NCBI GenBank assembly: GCA_965279595.1
Contig: OZ257246.1
Span: forward strand, 806,001-870,000
DNA: 64,000 nt
Origin: CAIKLP01 sp965279595
GTDB taxonomy: Bacteria > Bacteroidota > Bacteroidia > Sphingobacteriales > Sphingobacteriaceae
Direction: 5' to 3'
The notes under the pieces are model-generated. The model saw only the letters and a list, made by a program, of their open reading frames with translations, had not been told where the DNA came from and did no database searches. Within the stretch, counting starts at the first letter, position 1. Every line of letters starts with the position of its first letter. A program made the position numbers and the translations under genes. Positions 8,596-17,541 of this stretch are shown in pieces.

Positions 8596-10062
8596 TTAGT
8601 TTATTGCGATTAATTTATTGTTCACAAATGCAATTAAGTTATTGATTGGCGCTTCCGAAATTGATAAAATCATTTTCGGATAAACACCCATTGCAATTAC
8701 TAAAATTACAGTTATGTATAATACTACTTTTTCATTTGATTTAAGATCATGAAAAGATGCAGTTAAAACATTTGCTTCACCTAACATTACTTTTTGATAC
8801 ATGCGTAACATATACACCGCACCTAAAATAATTGTTAATCCAGCAAAGGCTGCAGCAATCATGCTATATTGATAAACACCAATCAATAACAAAAACTCTC
8901 CAACAAAACCATTTGTTAATGGTAACGCAACTGAGCCCATCATTACGACTGTAAAACAAATTGCCAATTTAGGTGCAACATTTGCAATGCCTCCTAATGC
9001 ATTTATCTCTCTTGTTCCTGTTCTGTTTTCTATTATGCTGATGATATAAAACAATGCAACAACATTTACGCCATGACTCAACATTTGTATCATTGCTCCT
9101 TGTAATGCTTGTGCATTGAAAACAAATAATCCGGCAGCAATTAAGCCAACGTGTGCTATAGATGAGTAAGCAATTAAACGCTTCATATCTTTTTGCATGA
9201 ATGCAATAATTGAAGCATAAACAATTCCAATTATTGAAAGTGTAATTGCTAACCATGCCCATTGTTCAAAGCCTTGTGGTACCACTGGAACCAACCAACG
9301 AATAACCCCATAAACCCCCATCTTTAACATAATACCAGATAGTAACATTGTTGCAGGTGCAGGTGATTCAGTATACGTATCAGGTTGCCAAGTATGGAAT
9401 GGAAAGATTGGCATTTTAATAGCAAAAGCTAAAAAGAATGCCCAAAATAAATAAGATTGAGCTGTTGATGATAATACTGTATTATAAAAAACAGCTAAAT
9501 CAAATGAATGAAAACCGGGTGTTTGAAGATAAATATAAATGATACCAGCTAACATAAATAAGCTGCCAAGTATAGTATAAACAAAAAATTTCAAGGTTAC
9601 TTTAATTCTGTTTTCAGAACCCCAAATAGCAGATAAGAAATAAACAGGTATCAATGCAGCTTCCCAAGAAACATAAAATAAAAATGCATCTAATGAAACA
9701 AATACACCAATCAATCCTGCTTGCATAAATAACATCAATGCATAAAATGATTTTGGGGATTTGTAATCTTTATTAAATGACGATAATATAATTAATGGAA
9801 AAAGTCCGGTTGTTAATAATACCATTAACATACTTATTCCATCAATGCCAATTTTAAAATGAATTCCTAAAGAAGAAATCCAAGTATAGTCTAATAAAAA
9901 TTGTGTGCTAGAATCTCTAACAAAATTCATTAATGCATAACCAGCAATTCCTAATTCAATAATTGAAAATATTAATGCTGTGCGTTTTGCTTGTTCACCA
10001 TTGATGAGCAACAATGTTGTTGCAGCTAACAATGGAAATATGATGAGTAAAAGAGTAACCAT
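8596..10062 (-). CDS. nuoM: NADH-quinone oxidoreductase subunit M
   Basis: The 488-residue antiporter-like subunit contains GIDGISMLMVLLTTGLFP, the VSWEAALIPVYFLSAIWG segment with the charged glutamate, AFAIKMPIFPFHTWQPDTY with the channel lysine, and KRLIAYSSIAHVGLI. These define NuoM among the NuoL/M/N paralogues. It forms the middle proton-translocating module of the membrane arm. It lies 10 bases downstream of nuoL and 26 bases upstream of nuoN. Confidence 0.97.
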   Translation of the reverse strand: MVTLLLIIFPLLAATTLLLINGEQAKRTALIFSIIELGIAGYALMNFVRDSSTQFLLDYTWISSLGIHFKIGIDGISMLMVLLTTGLFPLIILSSFNKDYKSPKSFYALMLFMQAGLIGVFVSLDAFLFYVSWEAALIPVYFLSAIWGSENRIKVTLKFFVYTILGSLFMLAGIIYIYLQTPGFHSFDLAVFYNTVLSSTAQSYLFWAFFLAFAIKMPIFPFHTWQPDTYTESPAPATMLLSGIMLKMGVYGVIRWLVPVVPQGFEQWAWLAITLSIIGIVYASIIAFMQKDMKRLIAYSSIAHVGLIAAGLFVFNAQALQGAMIQMLSHGVNVVALFYIISIIENRTGTREINALGGIANVAPKLAICFTVVMMGSVALPLTNGFVGEFLLLIGVYQYSMIAAAFAGLTIILGAVYMLRMYQKVMLGEANVLTASFHDLKSNEKVVLYITVILVIAMGVYPKMILSISEAPINNLIAFVNNKLIAIN

Positions 10063-10072
10063 TTATTGAATA

Positions 10073-11977
10073 CTAAAGAAAAAAGTTTAACAACATTATT
10101 AATATGATACCAAAAACCATTGCGAACAAATAAAAACCAGTGTATCCTGTTTGCAGTAATCTTAAATTTTTTGAACCTTCCATCGCTACTTTCCCCATAC
10201 CATTTACGATTCCATCTATTCCACTTTTATCAATTACTTTATATAAAAAAGTAGAAAATTTATTAAGTGGTTTCATGATCATAAAATCATAAAATTCATC
10301 AATATAAAATTTCTTATAAGAAAGGCGTTGAAGGAATGTTAGTTTAGATTCATCAGTTGGTAATAAATAAACATTTTTTGAATATCTATTTGAAGCAAAA
10401 AACACAATAACAATTAATACTACAATTGATACACCCATTATACTATACTCTAACAAGTGTGATGGAGCTTCAATAAATAATTTTGAATCAGACAATACAA
10501 ATACTGGTGCTAAAAATTCCTTTAACAAATGTGTTTCTGAAAACACTTCAGGTAAACCTAAAAAGCCAGCAAAGGTAGATAATACAGCAAGTGTTAATAA
10601 AGGAATTGTCATGCTCTTCGGACTTTCATGTAAGTGGTGTTCTTGATCATGCGTTCCTCTAAATGTTCCATAGAAAGTAAGATACAACATTCTGAACATA
10701 TAAAAAGCAGTTAAAACAGAAGTGAATGACATCACTGCAAATACAATAGGCGAGTAATGAAAACTCGCTGCTAAAATTTCATCTTTAGAAAAGAAACCAG
10801 CGAATGGTGGAACACCTGATATGGCTAAAGTTCCAATGAGTATCGTTAAAAATGTGATTGGAAGTTTCTTTTTCAATCCACCCATACTTCTCATATCTTG
10901 TTCACCACTCATTGCATGAATTACACTACCTGCACCTAAGAATAATAAAGCTTTAAAAAACGCATGTGTCATTAAATGAAAAACTGCTCCAGTAAATGAA
11001 CCAACACCTAAAGCAACAAACATATATCCTAATTGACTAACTGTTGAATAGGCTAAAACTTTTTTAATGTCTGTTTGGGTGAGCGCAATTAAAGCTGCAA
11101 ATATTGCAGTAATCATTCCTACTATAGTAACTACATCCATAGCAATTGGCGCTAAAGTATAAATGATACTTGAACGAGCAATCATATAAATACCTGCAGT
11201 AACCATGGTGGCAGCATGTATTAAGGCAGAAACAGGCGTTGGGCCAGCCATCGCATCAGGCAACCATGTGTATAATGGGAGCTGAGCACTTTTACCCATT
11301 GCACCTATAAATAATAAAATTGCAATCAATGTTAATGTTGCATCTCCAGAAGCAAATCCTGCTGCTTGAGGCATTATATCTTTAAATGAAATACTTCCGA
11401 ATGTATCGTAGATTAAAAATAAACCCAGTAAAAAACCTAAGTCACCAATGCGATTCATGATGAAAGCTTTTTTTGCAGCGTTGTTATATTCCGTATTCTT
11501 AAACCAAAATCCAATTAATAAATAAGAGCATAATCCAACACCTTCCCAACCAATAAACATGATTGCATAGTTTGAGCCTAATACTAACAACAACATGAAG
11601 AATACGAATAGATTTAAGTATGCGAAATATCTTGCATATCCATCATCGTCATGCATGTAGCCTATTGAATAAACATGAATTAAAAATCCAACCCCTGTAA
11701 TGATCAATAGCATTAAAGAAGAAAGGGGATCAATCAAAAACGAAAATGAAATATTTAATCCGCCAACTTGTATCCATTCAAAACAATCAAAAGTGTGTGC
11801 TTTGATTTCATTGCTTTGTAAATTCAAAAATATTCCTAAGCTTATGATGAATGAAAGTAATATACTAGCACTGCCAATAAATCCAACCCAAGCTTTAGGC
11901 ATTTTTTTATTTGCAATACCATTCACTAAAAATCCAATTAGTGGCAATAATGGAATTAATCCTATAAGTTTTAACAT
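10073..11977 (-). CDS. nuoL: NADH-quinone oxidoreductase subunit L
   Basis: The 634-residue protein has the NuoL layout: an Oxidored_q1 N-terminal part (SFLIDPLSSLMLLIITGVG), the antiporter core with FIGWEGVGLCSYLLIGFW and SAQLPLYTWLPDAMAGPTPV, the HAATMVTAGIYM helix, and KKVLAYSTVSQLGYM. The long C-terminal section ends in extra helices that would form the lateral piston helix and anchor. It is the distal proton pump of complex I. It follows nuoK by 22 bases. Confidence 0.97.
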   Translation of the reverse strand: MLKLIGLIPLLPLIGFLVNGIANKKMPKAWVGFIGSASILLSFIISLGIFLNLQSNEIKAHTFDCFEWIQVGGLNISFSFLIDPLSSLMLLIITGVGFLIHVYSIGYMHDDDGYARYFAYLNLFVFFMLLLVLGSNYAIMFIGWEGVGLCSYLLIGFWFKNTEYNNAAKKAFIMNRIGDLGFLLGLFLIYDTFGSISFKDIMPQAAGFASGDATLTLIAILLFIGAMGKSAQLPLYTWLPDAMAGPTPVSALIHAATMVTAGIYMIARSSIIYTLAPIAMDVVTIVGMITAIFAALIALTQTDIKKVLAYSTVSQLGYMFVALGVGSFTGAVFHLMTHAFFKALLFLGAGSVIHAMSGEQDMRSMGGLKKKLPITFLTILIGTLAISGVPPFAGFFSKDEILAASFHYSPIVFAVMSFTSVLTAFYMFRMLYLTFYGTFRGTHDQEHHLHESPKSMTIPLLTLAVLSTFAGFLGLPEVFSETHLLKEFLAPVFVLSDSKLFIEAPSHLLEYSIMGVSIVVLIVIVFFASNRYSKNVYLLPTDESKLTFLQRLSYKKFYIDEFYDFMIMKPLNKFSTFLYKVIDKSGIDGIVNGMGKVAMEGSKNLRLLQTGYTGFYLFAMVFGIILIMLLNFFL

Positions 11978-11999
11978 ATCAATTGTAAAATGAAATATT

Positions 12000-12329
12000 C
12001 TATCCTTTTAATCTATTCAATAAATTAATATCTATTGATCTAGTATTTCTGTAGATCATTACTATTATGGCCAAGCCTACGGCTATTTCTGCAGCTGCTA
12101 CTGCCATTATAAAAAAAACAAAAATTTGTCCACTTGCATCTCCTCTATATGCCGAAAATGCTGCAAGCAATAAATTAACTGCATTCAACATTAATTCAAT
12201 CGACATAAAAATCACGATGGCATTTCTACGAATCAAAACTCCCATTACCCCAATTGCAAAAAGCAATGCTGATAATAAAATATAATGATTAATAGGTACT
12301 GCTTGAATTGTTTGTGTTACTGTTCCCAT
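12000..12329 (-). CDS. nuoK: NADH-quinone oxidoreductase subunit K
   Basis: The 109-residue protein has three membrane helices. It carries the conserved glutamates of NuoK in FMSIELMLNAVNLLLAAF and MAVAAAEIAVGLAIIVMIYR, both of which contribute to the proton path between the E-channel and the antiporter-like subunits. The start codon overlaps the last base of the nuoJ stop (TAATG on the minus strand), a sign of translational coupling. The length is normal for the family. Confidence 0.97.
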   Translation of the reverse strand: MGTVTQTIQAVPINHYILLSALLFAIGVMGVLIRRNAIVIFMSIELMLNAVNLLLAAFSAYRGDASGQIFVFFIMAVAAAEIAVGLAIIVMIYRNTRSIDINLLNRLKG

Positions 12330-12829
12330 TAGTTAATTTCTTTTTTAGCTAGTAATACTGAACCAACCATTGCTGATAATAATAAAATTGATGCTACTTC
12401 AAATGGAAGTAAAAATTCTTTAAATAAAACTTTACCTAGGTTTTTAACTAAGCCCATATCTGGATTTGAAATTACAAAGCCAGCATCTCCACCACCAGTT
12501 CTGGTAAGCGCTGCAACCAATGTTAACATCAACAAGCCCGCAGAAACAACTCCAGCAAATTTTATTAATGAAGATTTATGTGGTTCGGTATCTTGATTTA
12601 AATTTAAAAACATAATTGCAAAAATGATTAGCACCATAATTGCTCCCATGTAAACTATAAAATTTACCATTGCTAAAAACTGTGCATTTAAAACTAAATA
12701 CTGACATGTTATTGCAAAGAATGTCATAACCATATAAAGTGCACTGTGAATTGGGTTCTTTGCAAATACCACTAACAACGCAAAAAATACAGTTAAGAAT
12801 GATAGTAGATAAAAAATGGTGTGATTCAT
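12329..12829 (-). CDS. nuoJ: NADH-quinone oxidoreductase subunit J
   Basis: The 166-residue protein has five hydrophobic helices, with the NuoJ features NPIHSALYMVMTFFAITCQY near the N terminus and VNFIVYMGAIMVLIIFAIMFLN (read as VNFIVYMGAIM then VLIIFAIMFLN), including the conserved glycine of the pi-bulge helix that gates the complex I E-channel. It sits 28 bases after nuoI and overlaps the nuoK start. Confidence 0.96.
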   Translation of the reverse strand: MNHTIFYLLSFLTVFFALLVVFAKNPIHSALYMVMTFFAITCQYLVLNAQFLAMVNFIVYMGAIMVLIIFAIMFLNLNQDTEPHKSSLIKFAGVVSAGLLMLTLVAALTRTGGGDAGFVISNPDMGLVKNLGKVLFKEFLLPFEVASILLLSAMVGSVLLAKKEIN

Positions 12830-12857
12830 TGAATCTAATTTTTATTGATCTAATTGA

Positions 12858-13352
12858 TTATTTAATTTTTGCTTCTAGTAATTTATCTTTTCCGAAGATG
12901 AATGAATCTCTTTTGTAATCAGCTCTCGCTATATCACCATCTAAATAAATTGCTTCTTTAGGGCAGGCTTCTTCACAAAATCCACAGAAAATACATCTTA
13001 ACATATTGATCTCATAAGTAGAAGCATATTTCTCTTCTCGATACAAATGCTCTTCACCTTTTTTTCGTTCTGCAGCAATCATGGTAATTGCTTCAGCCGG
13101 ACAAGACAAAGCGCACAAGCCACATGCAGTACAACGTTCTCTTCCATCTTCGTCTCTTTTCAATGAATGTAAACCTCTAAAGTTTTCCGAAAACTCTCTT
13201 TGTTCTTCTGGATAAAATATAGTTGCTTTCTTAGTGAAAAAGTGTTTCATGGTAATTGTTAAACCTTGAAGAATTGCAGGGAGATACATGCGCTCCCAAA
13301 AATTCATTTCTTTAGGTTCAATTACTTTTTTTCGATTCGTTAACGAATTCAT
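12858..13352 (-). CDS. nuoI: NADH-quinone oxidoreductase subunit I (2x[4Fe-4S] ferredoxin)
   Basis: The 164-residue protein contains two ferredoxin-type cluster motifs, CTACGLCALSCPAEA and CIFCGFCEEACPKEAI, which hold clusters N6a and N6b that pass electrons towards N2 in NuoB. An amphipathic N-terminal stretch would lie against the membrane. The 36-base gap from nuoH and 28-base gap to nuoJ fit one operon. No cysteine is missing. Confidence 0.97.
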   Translation of the reverse strand: MNSLTNRKKVIEPKEMNFWERMYLPAILQGLTITMKHFFTKKATIFYPEEQREFSENFRGLHSLKRDEDGRERCTACGLCALSCPAEAITMIAAERKKGEEHLYREEKYASTYEINMLRCIFCGFCEEACPKEAIYLDGDIARADYKRDSFIFGKDKLLEAKIK

Positions 13353-13388
13353 ATCTTTTACTTTTATTTCCTTTCGGAATAATTATAC

Positions 13389-14411
13389 TTAGTTAAATGC
13401 CAATATTCCAATGCCTGTTAATGCAATATTTAATATGGCCAATGGTATTAAAATTTTCCAACCTAATCTCATCAATTGATCGTATCTGAAACGAGGGATT
13501 GTCCAACGTACCCAGATAAAGAAAAATATAAATAATAAAATTTTAATGAAGAATACAGCTACACCAATTAGAGCTGCTACATTTGGGTTGCTGATTAAAT
13601 TCATGCCTGGATAATTATATCCACCAAAATATAAAGTAGCCATAATTGCTGATGAAACAAACATATTGATGTATTCAGCAAATAAATAAAACCCTAGTTT
13701 CATTGAAGAGTATTCAGTATGATGTCCACCAACTAATTCTGTTTCACATTCAGGTAAATCAAATGGTGTACGATTGGTTTCTGCAAAAGAACAAATCATG
13801 AAAATTAAAAACCCTAACGGTTGATAAAATACGTTCCAATTTAATCCTGCTTGTTGTTGTGAAATTTCTTTTAAGCTTAACGTTCCTGTAAACATTAACA
13901 ATGCTATGATTGATAAGCCCATTGCAATTTCATAAGAAATATTTTGGGATGCTGATCTAATGGCAGCCAACAATGAAAATTTATTGTTAGAAGCCCAACC
14001 ACCTATCATAATTCCATATACTCCTAAAGAAACAACACCAAAAACATATAAAATTCCAACATTAATATCGGCTACTTGTAAGGCAACTGTTCTTCCGAAA
14101 ATTGTTAAATCATTTCCCCAAGGAATTACTGCTGTAGTTATACAAGCTGTAAACATGCTCAATGATGGACCAAGAATAAATAAAAATGTTCCAGCATTTG
14201 TTGGAATGATTTCTTCTTTGGTAAATAATTTAACCCCATCAGCTAAAGGTTGCAATAAGCCCCAAGGCCCTGCTCTGTTAGGCCCTACACGGTCTTGGAA
14301 AAAACCAGCAAATTTTCTTTCTGCTAATGTAGTGTACATGGCAATTACCAAACTAATTCCTAAAATCGCAGAAATTAAAATAAGTTTTTCTATTAAAAAA
14401 GCTACATCCAT
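13389..14411 (-). CDS. nuoH: NADH-quinone oxidoreductase subunit H
   Basis: The 340-residue protein has about eight membrane helices. The NuoH signatures are AERKFAGFFQDRVGPNRAGP near residue 30, FAETNRTPFDLPECETELVG (the acidic quinone-tunnel loop) and WVRWTIPRFRYDQLMRLGW near the C terminus. NuoH forms the quinone chamber and couples redox chemistry to the proton pumps. It lies 51 bases downstream of nuoG. Confidence 0.97.
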   Translation of the reverse strand: MDVAFLIEKLILISAILGISLVIAMYTTLAERKFAGFFQDRVGPNRAGPWGLLQPLADGVKLFTKEEIIPTNAGTFLFILGPSLSMFTACITTAVIPWGNDLTIFGRTVALQVADINVGILYVFGVVSLGVYGIMIGGWASNNKFSLLAAIRSASQNISYEIAMGLSIIALLMFTGTLSLKEISQQQAGLNWNVFYQPLGFLIFMICSFAETNRTPFDLPECETELVGGHHTEYSSMKLGFYLFAEYINMFVSSAIMATLYFGGYNYPGMNLISNPNVAALIGVAVFFIKILLFIFFFIWVRWTIPRFRYDQLMRLGWKILIPLAILNIALTGIGILAFN

Positions 14412-14462
14412 TTTATCAGTTTTAAAAAAAATAATATTTCTATTACCCTTCTAAATAATTTA

Positions 14463-15467
14463 TTATATTTTTTTGTGAAACATTTTTTTGTTTGCTTCAA
14501 TTAACTCTTGATCTCTTTCCACAACAGGTAACATGTGTTCCATCTCATAATGATTAGATGAAATAACAGAAGTGTCTTCTATTTTTCTAGGTCCTTCGAT
14601 GGTCCAATCTGAAGTAGCTTTTTTGTCGTAGCGACAAGTATTACAAATAAATTCTTCTACTTCGCCATAAACATCTTTTCTTGCAGTAACACGCAACACA
14701 TCTTCACCTTTGTACCAAAGAACAACTTTACCTGAACATTTTTCGTGATCACAATTACGATGCGCATCAACAGGCTTGGTAAACCAAACTCTATTTTTAA
14801 AACGGAATGTTTTATCAGTTAATGCCCCAACTGGACATACATCAATTACGTTTCCAGAAAAATCATTTTCAATTACGTTTTCTATATAAGTTGAAATTTC
14901 AGATTTATCTCCTCTGTTTAAAATTCCATGTACGCGTCCATCAGTTAATTGATCAGCAGTATAAACACAACGATAACACAGAATACATCTATTCATGTGT
15001 AATTGAATTTTATCACCTATATCAATTTTGTCAAAAGTTCTTCGTTCAAAATCATATCTTGTATTTGAACTACCATGTTCATAAGATAAATTTTGCAAAT
15101 CACACTCACCTGCTTGATCACATACTGGGCAATCTAATGGGTGGTTGATTAAAAGCATTTCAACAACACCTTTTCTAGCTTCTAATACTTCTGCTGATGT
15201 TTTATTTTCAACAACCATTCCATCCATTACTTGCGTTTGGCAAGAAGCAACTAATTTTGGCATAGGACGAGGATCTTTTTCAGAACCTTGACTAACTTTT
15301 ACCAAACAGGTTCTGCACTTTCCACCTGTTCCTTTAAGTTTAGAATAATAACACATTGCAGGAGGAACAACATCGCCACCAATTTGCCTAGCTGCATTTA
15401 ATATTGTTGTTCCGGGTTCTACTTCGACAGACTTACCATCGATTGTTACTTTAATTTTTTCAGCCAT
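14463..15467 (-). CDS. nuoG: NADH-quinone oxidoreductase subunit G, short form
   Basis: At 334 residues this is far shorter than the roughly 900-residue NuoG of enterobacteria. The N-terminal electron-transfer part is complete: a [2Fe-2S] ferredoxin domain (MCYYSKL through GGKCRTCLV and VASCQTQV), the His-ligated cluster motif HPLDCPVCDQAGECDL, and a further [4Fe-4S] motif CILCYRC with CPVGAL. A CDHEKC/CNTCRY pair may hold another cluster or bind zinc. The large molybdopterin-oxidoreductase-like domain is absent. This looks like an intact lineage form, since the frame is open with a normal stop and the spacing to nuoH is short. It carries electrons from NuoF/NuoE to NuoI. Confidence 0.9.
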   Translation of the reverse strand: MAEKIKVTIDGKSVEVEPGTTILNAARQIGGDVVPPAMCYYSKLKGTGGKCRTCLVKVSQGSEKDPRPMPKLVASCQTQVMDGMVVENKTSAEVLEARKGVVEMLLINHPLDCPVCDQAGECDLQNLSYEHGSSNTRYDFERRTFDKIDIGDKIQLHMNRCILCYRCVYTADQLTDGRVHGILNRGDKSEISTYIENVIENDFSGNVIDVCPVGALTDKTFRFKNRVWFTKPVDAHRNCDHEKCSGKVVLWYKGEDVLRVTARKDVYGEVEEFICNTCRYDKKATSDWTIEGPRKIEDTSVISSNHYEMEHMLPVVERDQELIEANKKMFHKKI

Positions 15468-15570
15468 CTTTTTTAATACTATTTAGATGTGAGATTGAAT
15501 TTAAAAAATTCGTTTCTCTTTTTATTCATTACAGTTAAAATAAACAATTATTTTTCTGTGGATTATTATT

Positions 15571-16914
15571 TTATACAAACGTTTCATGTGCTTGTAAAAT
15601 TCCAAAGTTTTTTGTTTGACTCAACTTTGCTTCTTTCACATGCCATTCGAACTCTTCCCTAAAATGCCTAATTGCACTTGCAACTGGCCAAGCAGCTGCG
15701 TCTCCTAAAGGACATATAGTATTGCCTTCGATTTTTTTGGAAACATCAACTAATAAATCAATATCACTTAATTGACCATGTCCATATTCTAAACGATGCA
15801 AAACTTTTTCCATCCAACCTGTTCCCTCTCTACATGGCGAACATTGTCCGCAAGATTCGTGATGATAAAAGCGTGCAAAATTCCAAGTGTTTCTTACTAT
15901 ACAGCTGTCTTCGTCATAAACTATAAATCCCCCAGAACCTAACATCGTTCCAGAAACGAATCCACCTTCTGATAAGGATTCATAACTCATCAATCTGTTT
16001 TCATTATTCGCAGTTTTTAAAATTAAATTTGCAGGTAAAATTGGAACTGATGATCCACCTGCAACAACTGCTTTTAATTTTTTATTGTTTTTTATTCCGC
16101 CACAATAAACATCCGAATAAATAAATTCTTCAACTGAAACTCCCAATTCAATTTCATAAACACCTGGCTTATTAATATGACCACTTGCTGAAATTAGTTT
16201 CGTTCCTGTACTTCTTCCAATTCCTATTTTTGCATATTCATCGCCGCCTAAATTTACAATTGAACTGATGGCTGCAATTGTTTCAACATTGTTCACTACT
16301 GTTGGACATGCATACAAACCAGCTACTGCTGGGAAAGGCGGCTTTACTCTTGGGTTACCTCTTTTACCTTCTAAAGATTCAAGCAATGCTGTTTCTTCAC
16401 CACAGATATAAGCACCTGCACCGATGTGAACATATAAATCTAAATCATATCCAGTGCCTAAAATATTTTTTCCTAACCAACCATTTGCATAAGCTTCTGC
16501 AATTGCTTTTTCTAAAATTCTAAGTACATAAAAATATTCTCCACGTATATAGATGTAAGAAGTTTTTGCTCCTAAAGCATAACTAGATGTAATCATTCCT
16601 TCAATCAATGAGTGAGGAATTTTCTCCATCAAATATCTGTCTTTAAAAGTTCCGGGTTCTGATTCGTCTGCATTACAAACTAAATATCTTGCTTTACCTT
16701 CTGGCTTTGCTAAGAAACTCCATTTCATACCAGTTGGAAAACCAGCACCACCTCTTCCACGCATCCCTGATTTTTTCACCTCTTCGACCACATCTTCTGG
16801 AGACATTGTTTTCAATGCTTTTTCAACAGAACGATATCCACCCATTTTACGATAAGTATCATAAGTTTCAATTCCTGGTTCATCAATGTGTTCTAATAAT
16901 ATTTTACGTGACAT
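15571..16914 (-). CDS. nuoF: NADH-quinone oxidoreductase subunit F (NADH-binding)
   Basis: The 447-residue protein has the full NuoF set: the glycine-rich NADH/FMN site GMRGRGGAGFPTGMKW near residue 50, VCNADESEPGTFKDR, the GAGAYICGEETALLESLEG segment, and the N3 cluster ligands ESCGQCSPCREGTGW and NTICPLGDAA. It is where NADH is oxidised in complex I. It follows nuoE by 45 bases and precedes nuoG by 103 bases. Confidence 0.97.
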   Translation of the reverse strand: MSRKILLEHIDEPGIETYDTYRKMGGYRSVEKALKTMSPEDVVEEVKKSGMRGRGGAGFPTGMKWSFLAKPEGKARYLVCNADESEPGTFKDRYLMEKIPHSLIEGMITSSYALGAKTSYIYIRGEYFYVLRILEKAIAEAYANGWLGKNILGTGYDLDLYVHIGAGAYICGEETALLESLEGKRGNPRVKPPFPAVAGLYACPTVVNNVETIAAISSIVNLGGDEYAKIGIGRSTGTKLISASGHINKPGVYEIELGVSVEEFIYSDVYCGGIKNNKKLKAVVAGGSSVPILPANLILKTANNENRLMSYESLSEGGFVSGTMLGSGGFIVYDEDSCIVRNTWNFARFYHHESCGQCSPCREGTGWMEKVLHRLEYGHGQLSDIDLLVDVSKKIEGNTICPLGDAAAWPVASAIRHFREEFEWHVKEAKLSQTKNFGILQAHETFV

Positions 16915-16959
16915 GCTAATTTATGTTTTACGCTTCTTAATTTTTTATCTGAAAATTTA

Positions 16960-17481
16960 CTACGATAGTAAATCAGTATATGCTTGTTGTTTGTTTTTTG
17001 CTTTAAGATCTTCAATCATTTGATCGGTTTTCTCATTCGTTAAATTCTCATAATATTTCGCACCACATTGTAACATAGGAGCAGTACCACAAGAACCTAA
17101 GCATTCTACTTCCTTAAGTGTAAACATTCCATCAGCCGTTGTTTCACCTACTCTGATGTTTAATTTGTTTTCTAAATATTTAACTAAAGTTTCTCCACCA
17201 TTAATTGCACATGGTCCAGTATGGCATACTTCTAAAACACATTTACCAACTGGCTTTAAATTAAACATAGAATAGAATGAAGCAACTTCGTAAACTTCAA
17301 TTGGTTTGATTGACAAAATAGATGCTACATAGTCCATTGTATCAGTACTTAGCCAACCCGAAAATTCAGCTTGAGCTAAATGCAAAATTGGTATCAATGC
17401 AGATTTGTGTTTTCCTTCAGGATATCTTGCAATTAATCCTTCTGCAATTTTTAATGTTTCTTCTGAAAATGCAATACTCAT
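16960..17481 (-). CDS. nuoE: NADH-quinone oxidoreductase subunit E
   Basis: The thioredoxin-like [2Fe-2S] subunit holds cluster N1a through the cysteines in CHTGPCAINGG and ECLGSCGTAP, with the preceding EVYEVASFYSMFNLKPVGK strand. I chose the ATG at 17481 (MSIAFSEETL, 173 residues). The frame extends ten codons further to a GTG at 17511, but that extension (LIKNIEIEN) is not family-like. It lies between nuoD and nuoF. Confidence 0.94.
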   Translation of the reverse strand: MSIAFSEETLKIAEGLIARYPEGKHKSALIPILHLAQAEFSGWLSTDTMDYVASILSIKPIEVYEVASFYSMFNLKPVGKCVLEVCHTGPCAINGGETLVKYLENKLNIRVGETTADGMFTLKEVECLGSCGTAPMLQCGAKYYENLTNEKTDQMIEDLKAKNKQQAYTDLLS

Positions 17482-17541
17482 ATTTTCAATTTCTATATTT
17501 TTAATTAACACTTTTCATTTTGATTTTTTGAATCAAAATTA

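Noticed and set aside
13960..14454. Plus-strand frame of 164 codons opposite nuoH
   Set aside because: Antisense shadow of a strongly conserved membrane protein gene; no plausible promoter or family.
14807..15148. Plus-strand open frame of 113 codons opposite nuoG
   Set aside because: It lies wholly inside nuoG, has a low-complexity Leu/His/Gln-rich composition typical of the antisense frame of AT-rich coding DNA, and resembles no family.
14463..15467. nuoG as a truncated pseudogene
   Set aside because: All N-terminal cluster motifs are intact, the frame ends normally, no remnant of the missing domain lies downstream, and the short form is typical of the phylum.
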